From Comamonas kerstersii (GTDB taxonomy: Bacteria; Pseudomonadota; Gammaproteobacteria; Burkholderiales; Burkholderiaceae_C), in assembly GCF_008801935.1 (NCBI RefSeq), contig NZ_VZOT01000001.1, forward strand, positions 186,001 to 250,000: a stretch of DNA of 64,000 nucleotides, written 5' to 3'. Shown here one piece after another: positions 44,526 through 52,533 of this stretch. Numbering within the stretch: position 1 is the stretch's first letter; every line of letters starts with the position of its first letter. The notes beneath the pieces are model-generated. The model did not search any database and was not told where the DNA came from. It saw nothing but the letters and a program-made list of their open reading frames with translations. A program made the position numbers and the translations under genes.

Positions 44526-44981
44526 ATGAAAACTATGAGCAGCACCTCCAAACACAGCAAGAAAGCCATTGCAGAAGCCGTCGATGACATACAGGACAGC
44601 CTGCAGGATGCTGCGCAAGACGCCGCATCCCAAGCCAAAGCGATGGCGGATGACGCCGAAGACATGGCACAGGAAGCCATCAAGAGCACACGGGAAGCAG
44701 CCAGCAGTGCACGGAACAAAGCCCAGGAAGGCCTGCAGGCTGTGGAAAAAGAGCTGGCCCCTGCGATTGAACAGCTGGCAACCCGGGCACAGGACTTCTG
44801 CAGCCGCAGCATTGCCTTCTGTGCAGACAGTTCTGACAAGGCCCGCCGCCGCATGCTGGAAGCAGCCGAGACCACCACGCATTACATGGTCGAGCGGCCC
44901 GGCAAAGCGCTGATCATGGCTGCCGCCGTAGGGGCTGCCGTCACGGCAGCGGCCTTGATGATGCTTGGCCGCCGCCGCTGA
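44526..44981 (+). CDS. DUF883 (YqjD/ElaB-like) membrane-anchored protein
   Basis: The 151-residue protein has a long amphipathic, alanine- and acid-rich helix (AVDDIQDSLQDAAQDAASQAKAM and following), then a C-terminal transmembrane helix with the motif ERPGKALIMAAAVGAAVTAAALMMLGRRR. YqjD and ElaB bind ribosomes at the inner membrane in stationary phase. A later ATG (third codon on) is also a plausible start. It lies 46 bp after the DUF1328 gene. Confidence 0.82.
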   Translation: MKTMSSTSKHSKKAIAEAVDDIQDSLQDAAQDAASQAKAMADDAEDMAQEAIKSTREAASSARNKAQEGLQAVEKELAPAIEQLATRAQDFCSRSIAFCADSSDKARRRMLEAAETTTHYMVERPGKALIMAAAVGAAVTAAALMMLGRRR

Positions 44982-45082
44982 ACGAGCTTCTCTCCATTTT
45001 TTCAGCCCGTGGCACTCATGGTGCGCATGCCAAGGGACCCATCATTGCGCACCCAACCTTCCTCTGAATTCAAAGGACGTCT

Positions 45083-45403
45083 ATGAAGAAAACTACACGT
45101 GCCATCGCATTCGCCACCTTGGTAGGCGCCACCATCATCGGTGCCACAGGCTGCTCCGTGTTCCGTGATCAGCAGTCCGTAGGCTCTTATGTAGACGACG
45201 CTGGCATCACCGCCGCTATCAAGGCCAAGTTCGCAGAAGACAAGACCGTCGCTGCCACCGCCATTTCCGTAGAAACAATGAAGGGCACCGTGCAACTGTC
45301 CGGTTTTGCCAAGAGCCAGGCTGAAAAAGACCGCGCTGGTGCCATTGCACGCAGTGTCAATGGCGTGGTCGCGGTGCGCAACAACATTGTGGTTCGCCCC
45401 TGA
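45083..45403 (+). CDS. BON-domain lipoprotein
   Basis: The 106-residue precursor has a lipobox GATGC (Cys24) and one BON domain (DDAGITAAIKAKFAEDKTVAATAISVETMKGTVQLSGFAKSQAEKDRA...VRNNIVV). BON proteins such as OsmY and DolP attach to membranes and respond to stress. It is the third of three small envelope-stress genes in a row. Confidence 0.88.
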   Translation: MKKTTRAIAFATLVGATIIGATGCSVFRDQQSVGSYVDDAGITAAIKAKFAEDKTVAATAISVETMKGTVQLSGFAKSQAEKDRAGAIARSVNGVVAVRNNIVVRP

Positions 45404-45462
45404 GGGTTGCGAGATCGCGGGCATCAGGCAGCCATCCTGCGATCCTGTCTTACGCTTTCCAG

Positions 45463-45497
45463 CACCACCAGCGGTCCGTCCACCGCCGCTGGTGGTG
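45463..45497. terminator. 12-bp stem-loop between the BON gene and coaD
   Basis: CACCACCAGCGG and CCGCTGGTGGTG are perfect complements around an 11-nt loop. It lies between convergent genes and probably terminates one or both, although T runs are short. Confidence 0.6.
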
Positions 45498-45523
45498 TTG
45501 TGCTGTTCCTGTGTGCGCTTGCG

Positions 45524-46015
45524 TCAGGCAGCCAGCTTTGCCAGCAAGGCCTTCAGCACCGTGGGTGACACAAACTTGCGCACTTCCTCGCCCCCCAGCG
45601 TGGCAATTTCACGCACCAGCGTACTGCTGATGAACATGGTCTCGGCACTGGGCGTCAGAAACACTGTCTCGGCCTGCGGCAGCAAATGCTTGTTCATGCC
45701 AGCAAGCTGAAATTCATAGTCAAAGTCCGTGCCTGAACGCAGACCGCGCACCATCACCTTGGCGCCCTGCTGCTTCACAAAGTCACGCACCAGACCGTCA
45801 AAACTCTCCACGCGCACATTGGGCACATCGCTGAATACGGAGCGCGCCATGGCCATGCGCTCTTCGAGCGTGAACATGGTCTTCTTGTGGTGCGCCATGG
45901 CCACCCCGACCACCACCTCACCAAACAGCTGACTCGCCCGGCGAATCATGTCTTCATGCCCCAGCGTGATGGGGTCAAACGTGCCGGGATACACGGCAAC
46001 TACGTGCTCAGCCAT
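45524..46015 (-). CDS. coaD: Phosphopantetheine adenylyltransferase
   Basis: The 163-residue cytoplasmic enzyme makes dephospho-CoA. The nucleotidyltransferase motif is GTFDPITLGHEDMI, with GLRSGTDFDYEFQLAGMN and ISSTLVREIA further on. I start at MAEHVVAVYPG because GGAG lies 7 nt upstream. It follows rsmD on the same strand, a widely conserved pair, with repeat copy H between them. Confidence 0.96.
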   Translation of the reverse strand: MAEHVVAVYPGTFDPITLGHEDMIRRASQLFGEVVVGVAMAHHKKTMFTLEERMAMARSVFSDVPNVRVESFDGLVRDFVKQQGAKVMVRGLRSGTDFDYEFQLAGMNKHLLPQAETVFLTPSAETMFISSTLVREIATLGGEEVRKFVSPTVLKALLAKLAA

Positions 46016-46082
46016 AGCGATCTCCATGTGGTGTGCATTGCAATGCGCGCGATTATGCCTGCCCTGGATTTGGGGCAAAAAA

Positions 46083-46121
46083 ATAGCTTCCAGCGCGCAT
46101 GCAGCAAACGCTGGAAGCTAT
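46083..46121. repeat. Dispersed palindromic repeat, short form (copy H)
   Basis: AATAGCTTCCAGCG and CGCTGGAAGCTAT are near-perfect inverted arms around CGCATGCAGCAAA. It lies between rsmD and coaD. Compensating changes (TTCC/GGAA) keep the arms paired. Confidence 0.75.
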
Positions 46122-46140
46122 CAATTCCGAGATTCAGTCC

Positions 46141-46866
46141 TCAGTCTGCGCGTTTTTTCAGCAAGTGTGCGTGCACATTGCCTGCCTTCAGATAGCGGTA
46201 CTGCTGCAGGCCCAATGCCGCCAGCGCCTCATCATCCCAGACCTTGGGTGCTTCCAGATAGACAAAGCCGTCGTCGGCCACCGCATGGGCCGCGGCCTTG
46301 AGCGCAGGGGCAAACAATGCCTCCATGGCGAACGGAGGATCAATAAACACGGCATGCCAGTGGCCTGCCACGCTGTGGTTCAGTGCACCAACACCATCGC
46401 CACGCTGCACCTGTACGGCGTCTGCCTTGAGCTGCTGGGTCAGTCGCTCCAGCTGCTGCGCCAGCGCAGCATCCTGCTCGATCAGGCGCACCTGCGCGGC
46501 ACCGCGTGAAGCGGCTTCAAAACCCAGCGCACCGGTGCCCGCAAAGGCATCCAGGCAGCGCCAGCCGCCCAGATCCTGCCCCAACCAGTTAAACAGGGTT
46601 TCGCGCACACGGTCTGGTGTGGGGCGCAAGCCAGGGCGTTGCGCCACCGCCAGACGGGTGCGACGCCATTGCCCACCGATGATGCGCACTTCACCCGCAC
46701 CACCTGCACCGGGCCTGGCAGACTTACCCTGGGCTTTGCTGCCAGGCTTTTTGCCTGCGGCAACGGCGGCGGCCTCTGCCTCCGCCTGCTTGTAGGCTTC
46801 GCGGCGTTTCAGGCGCGCTTCCAGCGCCAATGCTTCTTCAATATTGCGATAACTGTTGCGGCCCAT
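46141..46866 (-). CDS. rsmD: 16S rRNA (guanine966-N2)-methyltransferase
   Basis: The 241-residue protein has a basic N-terminal extension of about 60 residues, then EVRIIGGQWRRTRLAV, RPTPDRVRETLFNWL, the SAM loop LDAFAGTGALGFEAASRGA and the catalytic DPPF. Its start codon overlaps the stop of the upstream M16 gene by one base (TAATG). The extension is longer than in E. coli RsmD. Confidence 0.93.
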   Translation of the reverse strand: MGRNSYRNIEEALALEARLKRREAYKQAEAEAAAVAAGKKPGSKAQGKSARPGAGGAGEVRIIGGQWRRTRLAVAQRPGLRPTPDRVRETLFNWLGQDLGGWRCLDAFAGTGALGFEAASRGAAQVRLIEQDAALAQQLERLTQQLKADAVQVQRGDGVGALNHSVAGHWHAVFIDPPFAMEALFAPALKAAAHAVADDGFVYLEAPKVWDDEALAALGLQQYRYLKAGNVHAHLLKKRAD

Positions 46867-48218
46867 TATTTCTTTTCCCCTAACACGACGGTCACCATGC
46901 GATCAGGCTGGATCGCACGCTGCATGGCACTGCGTACCTCGTCCACCGTCAGGGCTTCGATCCGGTCAGTCCAGTGATCCAGATAGTCCAGGGGCAAATC
47001 ATTCCACGCGATATTGGCCACATTGGCCAACAGCTTGCGGTTGCTGTCGATACGCAGCGCAAAGCTGCCGACCAGATTGTCCTTGGCATCGCGCAGTTCT
47101 TGCTCTGTAGGGCCTTCAGCAATGAATTTTTTCAGTGTCTCGTGGGCCACCTGGCGGGCCTGCTCGGCCTGATCGGGGCGCGTCTGCAGGCCCACGGTAA
47201 AGGCGCCTGCATGCAGGCCGGGCGAGAAGCTGCTCGAGACCCCATAGGTCAGACCGCGCTTTTCACGCACTTCCTCCATGAGGCGGGACACCAGTCCGCC
47301 GCCGCCCAGAATGTGGTTGCCCACCAGCAGGGCGAAGAAATCCGGGTCATTGCGCTTGATGCCGGGCTGGCCAATCAACACCTGCGCCTGAGCGGATGCA
47401 AAGGGAATGCGGATGTCCTTGGCAGCTTCCAGCACTGGCACTTCCTGCACGGCAGGCAGTGGTGCACAGCCCTTGCCATCGTCCTTGGGCAGGCGTGAGA
47501 GCAGCTGCTGCACCAGCGTATCGGCCTGCGCTCTGTCTACCGCCCCCACCACGCTGACCTTGGCGCGGCAGGCCTGGAACATGTCGCGGTAGAAGTTCTG
47601 CATGGCCTTAGTGTCAACGCGTTGCAGTGACTCCGCTGTCGCACGCTGACCATAGGGGTGAGCGCCATACACAGCCTGCGCATAGGCCTTGCCTGCCACG
47701 GTGCTGGGGCGGGTGTTGGACTCCGCAATCGCAGCCGTCCAGCGTGCACGCTCACGCTGCCAGATCTGCTCAGGCCAGCTGGGGTTGGCCATCTGGCGCG
47801 AAGCCAGCTCGACCGAGCGCTGCAGCAGCTCAGGCTCTGTCAGGCTGCGCAGTGAAAACTCAAAGCTATCCCTGTCCACACTGGCACCAAAGGAAGCTCC
47901 CAGGTCCGCCCAGGCCTCGCCCAGCGCGTTTTCATCCAGCGCTGGCAGCTTGCCCTCGGCCTTCACCCCTTTGTCCAGCATCATGCTGACAGCGGTAGAC
48001 AGCCCGGCCTGCTCTTGAGGATCGCGGCGTGCACCGGCATCAAACATCACCTGCACATCCACCATGGGGATGTTCGGGCTTTCTACCAGCCAGACCTGGG
48101 CACCAGAGGGCTGTGTCCAGTGCTGAATTGGCAAAATCGCCCACGCGGAATTCATGCCAAAACCGGCCAAAGCGCCCACCAGCCAAGCGCTGGCAGCTAT
48201 GTTTTTTACTTTTCTCAT
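46866..48218 (-). CDS. M16-family peptidase homologue lacking the zinc motif
   Basis: The product has about 450 residues with a signal peptide (ends NSAWA). It has the M16 fold with FDAGARRDP, GAHPYGQRATAES and GGGGLVSRLMEEVREKRGLTYGVSSS. The position of HxxEH holds no such motif, so it is the non-catalytic partner of the zinc-bearing M16 protein encoded 8 bp upstream. Such pairs form heterodimers in the periplasm. The signal peptide segment IAASAW is encoded by a half-copy of the dispersed repeat. RsmD follows with a one-base overlap. Confidence 0.9.
   Translation of the reverse strand: MRKVKNIAASAWLVGALAGFGMNSAWAILPIQHWTQPSGAQVWLVESPNIPMVDVQVMFDAGARRDPQEQAGLSTAVSMMLDKGVKAEGKLPALDENALGEAWADLGASFGASVDRDSFEFSLRSLTEPELLQRSVELASRQMANPSWPEQIWQRERARWTAAIAESNTRPSTVAGKAYAQAVYGAHPYGQRATAESLQRVDTKAMQNFYRDMFQACRAKVSVVGAVDRAQADTLVQQLLSRLPKDDGKGCAPLPAVQEVPVLEAAKDIRIPFASAQAQVLIGQPGIKRNDPDFFALLVGNHILGGGGLVSRLMEEVREKRGLTYGVSSSFSPGLHAGAFTVGLQTRPDQAEQARQVAHETLKKFIAEGPTEQELRDAKDNLVGSFALRIDSNRKLLANVANIAWNDLPLDYLDHWTDRIEALTVDEVRSAMQRAIQPDRMVTVVLGEKK
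48184..48200. repeat. Dispersed repeat half-copy inside a signal peptide coding region (L)
   Basis: CAAGCGCTGGCAGCTAT matches the right arm of the repeat family exactly. It lies within codons 7-12 of the M16-like gene on the minus strand. Confidence 0.5.
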
Positions 48219-48226
48219 GTTCGCTC

Positions 48227-49681
48227 TCAATGCTTGTGGGGAACGGCAACTGCAGCACGGGGGGCATCACCCAGCGCACGTGGCTGTGGCACCAGCGTGC
48301 CTACGGTCAGCTGGTCATCGCCAAAGTACTGGCCGGCTACACGCTGCACATCGGCAGGCGTGACCTGCATCAGCGCATCCAGCAGCAACTCTTCCGCATT
48401 CACAGGCATGCCCATCACCCAGTAGCTGCCCAGGCTCTGTGCCTGGCCCATGACAGAGTCGCGCTCATACACCTGCGAGGCTCGCCACTGGGTCTTGACG
48501 CGCTGCAGCTCGGCATCGGTCACCCCTTCCCTGGCAATGCGCTGCACCTGGGCGCGCAGGGCCTGCTCCAGCTCGGTCGTGCTCTTGCCCTGCGCAGGAA
48601 CGCCCGAGAGGATGAACAGCGCGGGGCCGCGCCCCATCACGCCTGCGGAGCTGCTTGCGCCATCAGCCACACGGTCTTTGCCCTGCACCAGCGCACGCTC
48701 CAAGCGTGCACCGTCATAGCCGTCCAGCACGGCAGAGAGCACCAGCAGCGCCAGCGCATCCTTGTCTTCAGCCGTCAGGTTCTGCACATTACGGATGGAA
48801 GGCACGCGGTAGGCCATGGCCACATAGGCCTGCTCCGCGGGTTGCTTCACTTCAATGCGGCGCATGCCCAGCTGGCGCGGCTCCTCGCGCGGCTTACTCA
48901 CCGGCGCGGGGCGGGCAGGAATCTTGCCGTAGGTTTCCTCTGCCCACTGCCTGACCTGGTCCACGTCCACATCACCGGCAATCACCACGGTGGCGTTCTC
49001 GGGCACATACCACTTCTGGTGGAATTCGCGCACGTCATCGGGTGTCATGGCTTCCAGATCGCTCATCCAGCCCACCACCGGGCGGCCATAGGGATTGGCA
49101 TGGAAGACCGCGGCCGAGAGCTGCTCAAACAGCATGGCGCGCGGATTGTCTTCCGTGCGCATGCGGCGCTCTTCCTTGACCACCTCGATTTCCTTGGTGA
49201 ACTCTTCGTCTGGCCACTGGTTGTGGGCAAAGCGGTCTGCTTCCAGCGCCATCACCTCACGCAGGCGATTGGCAGGAATCTGCTGGTAGTAGCCCGTGTA
49301 GTCACGATTGGTAAAAGCGTTTTCCTGCCCGCCCAGCGCAGCCACGCGGCGCGAGAACTCACCCGGCGCCAGCTCTTTGGAGCCCTTGAACATCATGTGC
49401 TCCAGCACGTGGGCCACGCCGGTCGTACCATCGACTTCATCCATGGCACCCACGCGCAGCCACACCATATTGATGGCAGTGGGTGCACGGTGATCTGGCT
49501 GAACGATCAGCTGCATGCCGTTGCTCAAAGTAAACTGCTGCGCAGCTGTCGCTGGGCTGGCCGCCGTCGTCGTGCTGGCAGCCTGGGACGCAGGCATGGA
49601 TGACGCGCCCACGGGCTGCGAATTCTCGGCCATCGCACTCAGGCTGGCCACAAGCGCTAGGAGGGATAAAGTTCGTTTCAT
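48227..49681 (-). CDS. M16-family zinc metalloprotease, catalytic partner
   Basis: The 484-residue precursor has a signal peptide (ends SAMAEN) and a low-complexity Ser/Ala/Thr linker. The M16 catalytic site is HVLEH in GVAHVLEHMMFKGS, with the downstream glutamate ligand in EVVKEERRMRTEDNP. It should be periplasmic and pair with the inactive homologue that follows. Its start codon is 27 bp from ftsY on the other strand, so both promoters overlap. Confidence 0.93.
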   Translation of the reverse strand: MKRTLSLLALVASLSAMAENSQPVGASSMPASQAASTTTAASPATAAQQFTLSNGMQLIVQPDHRAPTAINMVWLRVGAMDEVDGTTGVAHVLEHMMFKGSKELAPGEFSRRVAALGGQENAFTNRDYTGYYQQIPANRLREVMALEADRFAHNQWPDEEFTKEIEVVKEERRMRTEDNPRAMLFEQLSAAVFHANPYGRPVVGWMSDLEAMTPDDVREFHQKWYVPENATVVIAGDVDVDQVRQWAEETYGKIPARPAPVSKPREEPRQLGMRRIEVKQPAEQAYVAMAYRVPSIRNVQNLTAEDKDALALLVLSAVLDGYDGARLERALVQGKDRVADGASSSAGVMGRGPALFILSGVPAQGKSTTELEQALRAQVQRIAREGVTDAELQRVKTQWRASQVYERDSVMGQAQSLGSYWVMGMPVNAEELLLDALMQVTPADVQRVAGQYFGDDQLTVGTLVPQPRALGDAPRAAVAVPHKH

Positions 49682-49708
49682 AGAATGAAGGATTCTAAGA
49701 ACCCGCCA

Positions 49709-50863
49709 ATGTTCAGTTTTTTCAAGAAAAAAGCCCCATCTGCCGACACCACGCCTGCGCTTGAGCAGGCTGAGAACGTCGCATCTACGACCTCTGCCCC
49801 CCAGGCCGAGGACAGTTCCACCCCTGCAGCCAAGACAGCTTCTGTCGGCGGCTGGCTTCGCAATACCTTCGGAATAAGCGGCAAGGAAGAAGTTCCTTCC
49901 AGCCCTGCGCCCGAAGCCTTTGAGGCAGCACCAGAACCCCAGGCCAAGCCCACACTGCCTGCCGACCGCGGCAGCTGGATGGACCGCCTCAAAGCGGGGC
50001 TGCGCAAGACCGGCACCAGCATTACCTCCGTATTCACGGGCACCAAGATTGATGATGCCCTGTACGAAGAGCTGGAAGACGCACTGCTCATGGCCGATAC
50101 CGGTGTCAAAGCCACCATGTATCTGCTCGAAGACCTCAAGCGCCGCGTCAAGGAAACCAAGACCACCGATCCAGCTGCCGTCAAGGCACTGCTGGCCGAT
50201 GCCCTGGCTGACCTGCTGCAGTCGCTGGAAAAGCCGCTGACCATCGGCGAGCACACGCCCACCGTCATCATGGTGGCCGGCGTGAACGGCGCAGGTAAGA
50301 CAACATCGATTGGCAAGCTCACCAAGCACCTGGCGGACAACAACCAGTCTGTGCTGCTGGCCGCAGCCGACACCTTCCGCGCAGCTGCCCGCGAGCAGCT
50401 GGGCGTATGGGCCACCCGCAATACCGTGGAAATCATCAGCCAGACCGGGGGCGACCCCGCTGCCGTGAGCTTTGACGCCGTGAGCGCAGGCAAGGCACGC
50501 AAGAAGGACGTCGTGCTGGTCGACACTGCAGGCCGCCTGCCTACGCAGCTGCACCTGATGGAAGAGCTCAAGAAGATCAAGCGCGTGGTCACCAAGGCCG
50601 ATGACTCTGCTCCTCACGAAGTACTGCTGGTCATCGACGGCAACACCGGCCAGAACGCGCTGCATCAGGTCAAGGCCTTTGATGATGCCCTGGGCCTGAC
50701 AGGCCTGATCGTGACCAAGCTGGACGGCACCGCCAAGGGCGGCGTGCTGGCCGCGATTGCGCAGGAGCACGCCATTCCCGTGTACTTCATCGGCGTGGGC
50801 GAAAAGCTGGAAGATCTGGAAACCTTCAACGCCAAGGAGTTTGCCCAGGCGCTGCTGACCTAA
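49709..50863 (+). CDS. ftsY: Signal recognition particle receptor FtsY
   Basis: The 384-residue GTPase docks SRP-ribosome complexes at the inner membrane. An acidic, alanine-rich A domain (about residues 1-85) precedes the NG domain with GVNGAGKTTSIGKL (G1), DTAGR (G3) and TKLDGTAKGG (G4). The start at MFSFFKKKAP fits relatives; an ATG eight codons earlier is possible. A hairpin built from repeat copy D follows. Confidence 0.96.
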   Translation: MFSFFKKKAPSADTTPALEQAENVASTTSAPQAEDSSTPAAKTASVGGWLRNTFGISGKEEVPSSPAPEAFEAAPEPQAKPTLPADRGSWMDRLKAGLRKTGTSITSVFTGTKIDDALYEELEDALLMADTGVKATMYLLEDLKRRVKETKTTDPAAVKALLADALADLLQSLEKPLTIGEHTPTVIMVAGVNGAGKTTSIGKLTKHLADNNQSVLLAAADTFRAAAREQLGVWATRNTVEIISQTGGDPAAVSFDAVSAGKARKKDVVLVDTAGRLPTQLHLMEELKKIKRVVTKADDSAPHEVLLVIDGNTGQNALHQVKAFDDALGLTGLIVTKLDGTAKGGVLAAIAQEHAIPVYFIGVGEKLEDLETFNAKEFAQALLT

Positions 50864-50878
50864 GGCTCTAGAATTTTC

Positions 50879-50956
50879 ATAGCGCCTTGCGCTTGCATAA
50901 CAAGGACTTCAGATACAAAAGTATCTGAAGTCATTTTTTTATCAGCGCTGGCAGCT
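50879..50956. repeat. Dispersed palindromic repeat, long form (copy D)
   Basis: CATAGCGCCTTGCGCTTG ... CAGCGCTGGCAGCT is the outer pair. The inner hairpin is perfect here. The right arm encodes the last residues and stop of cutA. Confidence 0.75.
50906..50940 (+). terminator. ftsY terminator formed by the inner arms of repeat copy D
   Basis: ACTTCAGATAC-AAAA-GTATCTGAAGT is a perfect 11-bp hairpin followed by TCATTTTTTT. Confidence 0.85.
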
Positions 50957-51301
50957 CACTTTTTTGATGTCCACCTGTGCCGCCACCCAGCCTGCATAGT
51001 CCGGATGCGCAGCCTCCATGCGCAGCAACAGCTGCGGCACCTCATACGGGTGTTCGGCCTTCAGCCAGGCCAGCAGCTCATCCACCGCCTCGGGCAAGGT
51101 CTTGAAAACCAGCCGCCACTCGGCGCTGCGCTCCAGGCTGCCTTGCCATTCGTAGTGGGAATGGATGGCTTCTATCTGCACACAGGCCGCCACACGCGCC
51201 TGCACGGCGGTCTGTGCCAGGCGCTCGGCATCGATCGCGCTGTCTACGGTGCTGGTCAGCACCGCCACGTTGTTCCAGTTTGCAATCTCCATGGGCTGCA
51301 T
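50942..51301 (-). CDS. cutA: CutA family divalent-ion tolerance protein
   Basis: The 119-residue protein has the CutA ferredoxin-like fold: VAVLTSTVDSAIDAERLAQTAVQARVAACVQIEAIHSHYEWQGSLERSAEWRLVFKT, then HPYEVPQLLLR. CutA forms trimers and is linked to metal tolerance, though its role is unclear. The C-terminal SCQR and stop are encoded by repeat copy D. A MITE begins 10 bp upstream of the start, so promoter or coupling signals were changed. An internal ATG three codons in is a possible start. Confidence 0.92.
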   Translation of the reverse strand: MQPMEIANWNNVAVLTSTVDSAIDAERLAQTAVQARVAACVQIEAIHSHYEWQGSLERSAEWRLVFKTLPEAVDELLAWLKAEHPYEVPQLLLRMEAAHPDYAGWVAAQVDIKKVSCQR

Positions 51302-51311
51302 TGTCCTGCGT

Positions 51312-51600
51312 CTAGGGCGTGTTCACATAAACATTGGGTTCGCGCAGCCACGACAAGGCTGGCAATGCGCGACGCACGGCGCAGCGCGGGTGCGCACCCG
51401 CGCAAGGTGGGCAACAATGCAGTGGCGGCCTTGTCGTGGCTGCCCCTGATTATGGAGATCACAAATGGGGTTGAAGGCTTGGGGCGGTCTGCGTTGTTGC
51501 GGCGGCTTGCAAGGCGCTCGGCATTGCTGCGCCACCGCGCCTAGCATCCCATCCCCAAGCCTTCAACGCGAATCTCAAGCTTTATGTGAACACGCCCTAG
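51312..51600. mobile_element. 289-bp MITE with 20-bp terminal inverted repeats
   Basis: CTAGGGCGTGTTCACATAAA (51312-51331) and its exact complement (51581-51600) bound the element. The outer CTAG may be a 4-bp target duplication, as in the IS5 subgroup. Inside are two further perfect inverted repeats (51344-51359 with 51428-51443, 16 bp; 51471-51484 with 51553-51566, 14 bp) and the palindrome GCGCGGGTGC-GCACCCGCGC. No transposase is encoded. It lies between eamA and cutA and contains the eamA stop codon in the right CTAG. Confidence 0.85.
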
Positions 51601-52496
51601 CGCCTGCTGGGCCAGGTCGCCACCAGCACACCCAGCAACGCAATGCCCAGAGCCAGCAGCTGCAGGCCGGTGATAGGCTCACCCAGCGCCACCACGCCCA
51701 CCACGGCAGCGCTCACCGGCAGCATGACGGTAAACACCCCCGCTTGTGCGGCAGGCACCACGCGCAGACCCGTCATCCACAGCCAGACGGTCCACACACA
51801 GGCGGCCAGCGCATAGAACAGCAGCAACGTCCAGTTCGGCAGGCTGATGCTGGCAAAGTCAAACTGCCAGGCCAGATACAGGCCAAACGGCGTGGTCAGC
51901 GCAAAACCCCAGAGGTTGACGATGGCGCTGATGCGCTTGGGCGATACCGAGGCCGTGAGCTGCTTGCCCAGCACAGCATAGGTGGCCTCACACAGCACGG
52001 CCCCCAGCAGCAGCAACTGCCCCAGCCAGGCGTAAGGGCTGCGACTGTCTGCAGCTTCTTCGGGCTTGACCCAGGCGTACAGCGCAATCCCGGCCACCGC
52101 CAGCGCCACGGCCACCCAGGTGCGCGGTGCAATGCGCTCGCGCAGAATCACCCAGCTGAGCACGGCCACGGCCACGGGAATGGCAGCCATGGTCACGCCC
52201 GCAGCGACGGCGCTGGTCAGGCTCACGCCCGTGACCATGCACAGCGTGAACAGAAAGTTGCCGAAGAAAGACTCCAGAAACAGCAGCCAGCGCGTGCGCG
52301 CCTGCAAAGGCGCTTCACCCGGCGCACGGCGCAGCCAGCGCAGCATGGCGACGCCGCCAATGCCAAAGCGCAGCCATGCCAGCAGCAGGATGGGAAACAG
52401 TGCAGCCAGAGGTTTGGACAGCGCCACATAGCTGCCTACCAGCGCCATGCTCAGCGCCAGACAGCCATACGCGCCCCAGCGGGAAGGTGTGTACAT
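51597..52496 (-). CDS. EamA/DMT-family exporter
   Basis: The 299-residue protein has about ten transmembrane helices in two EamA repeats (ALVGSYVALSKPLAALFPILLLAWLRFGIGG and GQLLLLGAVLCEATYAVLGKQL begin each half). DMT members export amino acids or metabolites. The substrate is unknown. The stop codon TAG lies in the CTAG at the end of the MITE. It may once have been co-transcribed with cutA. Confidence 0.88.
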   Translation of the reverse strand: MYTPSRWGAYGCLALSMALVGSYVALSKPLAALFPILLLAWLRFGIGGVAMLRWLRRAPGEAPLQARTRWLLFLESFFGNFLFTLCMVTGVSLTSAVAAGVTMAAIPVAVAVLSWVILRERIAPRTWVAVALAVAGIALYAWVKPEEAADSRSPYAWLGQLLLLGAVLCEATYAVLGKQLTASVSPKRISAIVNLWGFALTTPFGLYLAWQFDFASISLPNWTLLLFYALAACVWTVWLWMTGLRVVPAAQAGVFTVMLPVSAAVVGVVALGEPITGLQLLALGIALLGVLVATWPSRR

Positions 52497-52533
52497 GGGA
52501 GCAATGTCTGAAAGACCCTACTGTAACGCTGGC

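Noticed and set aside
47936-47952. CAGCGCTGGCAGCTTG inside the second M16 gene as another repeat copy
   Set aside because: It encodes a mid-domain segment (KLPALDE) in frame with family-like sequence. Only one arm is present, so coincidence cannot be excluded.
51240-51600. ORFs within the MITE and the adjoining start of cutA as a small gene
   Set aside because: The frames follow the inverted repeats, have no Shine-Dalgarno and no family. The structure is better explained as a non-coding MITE.
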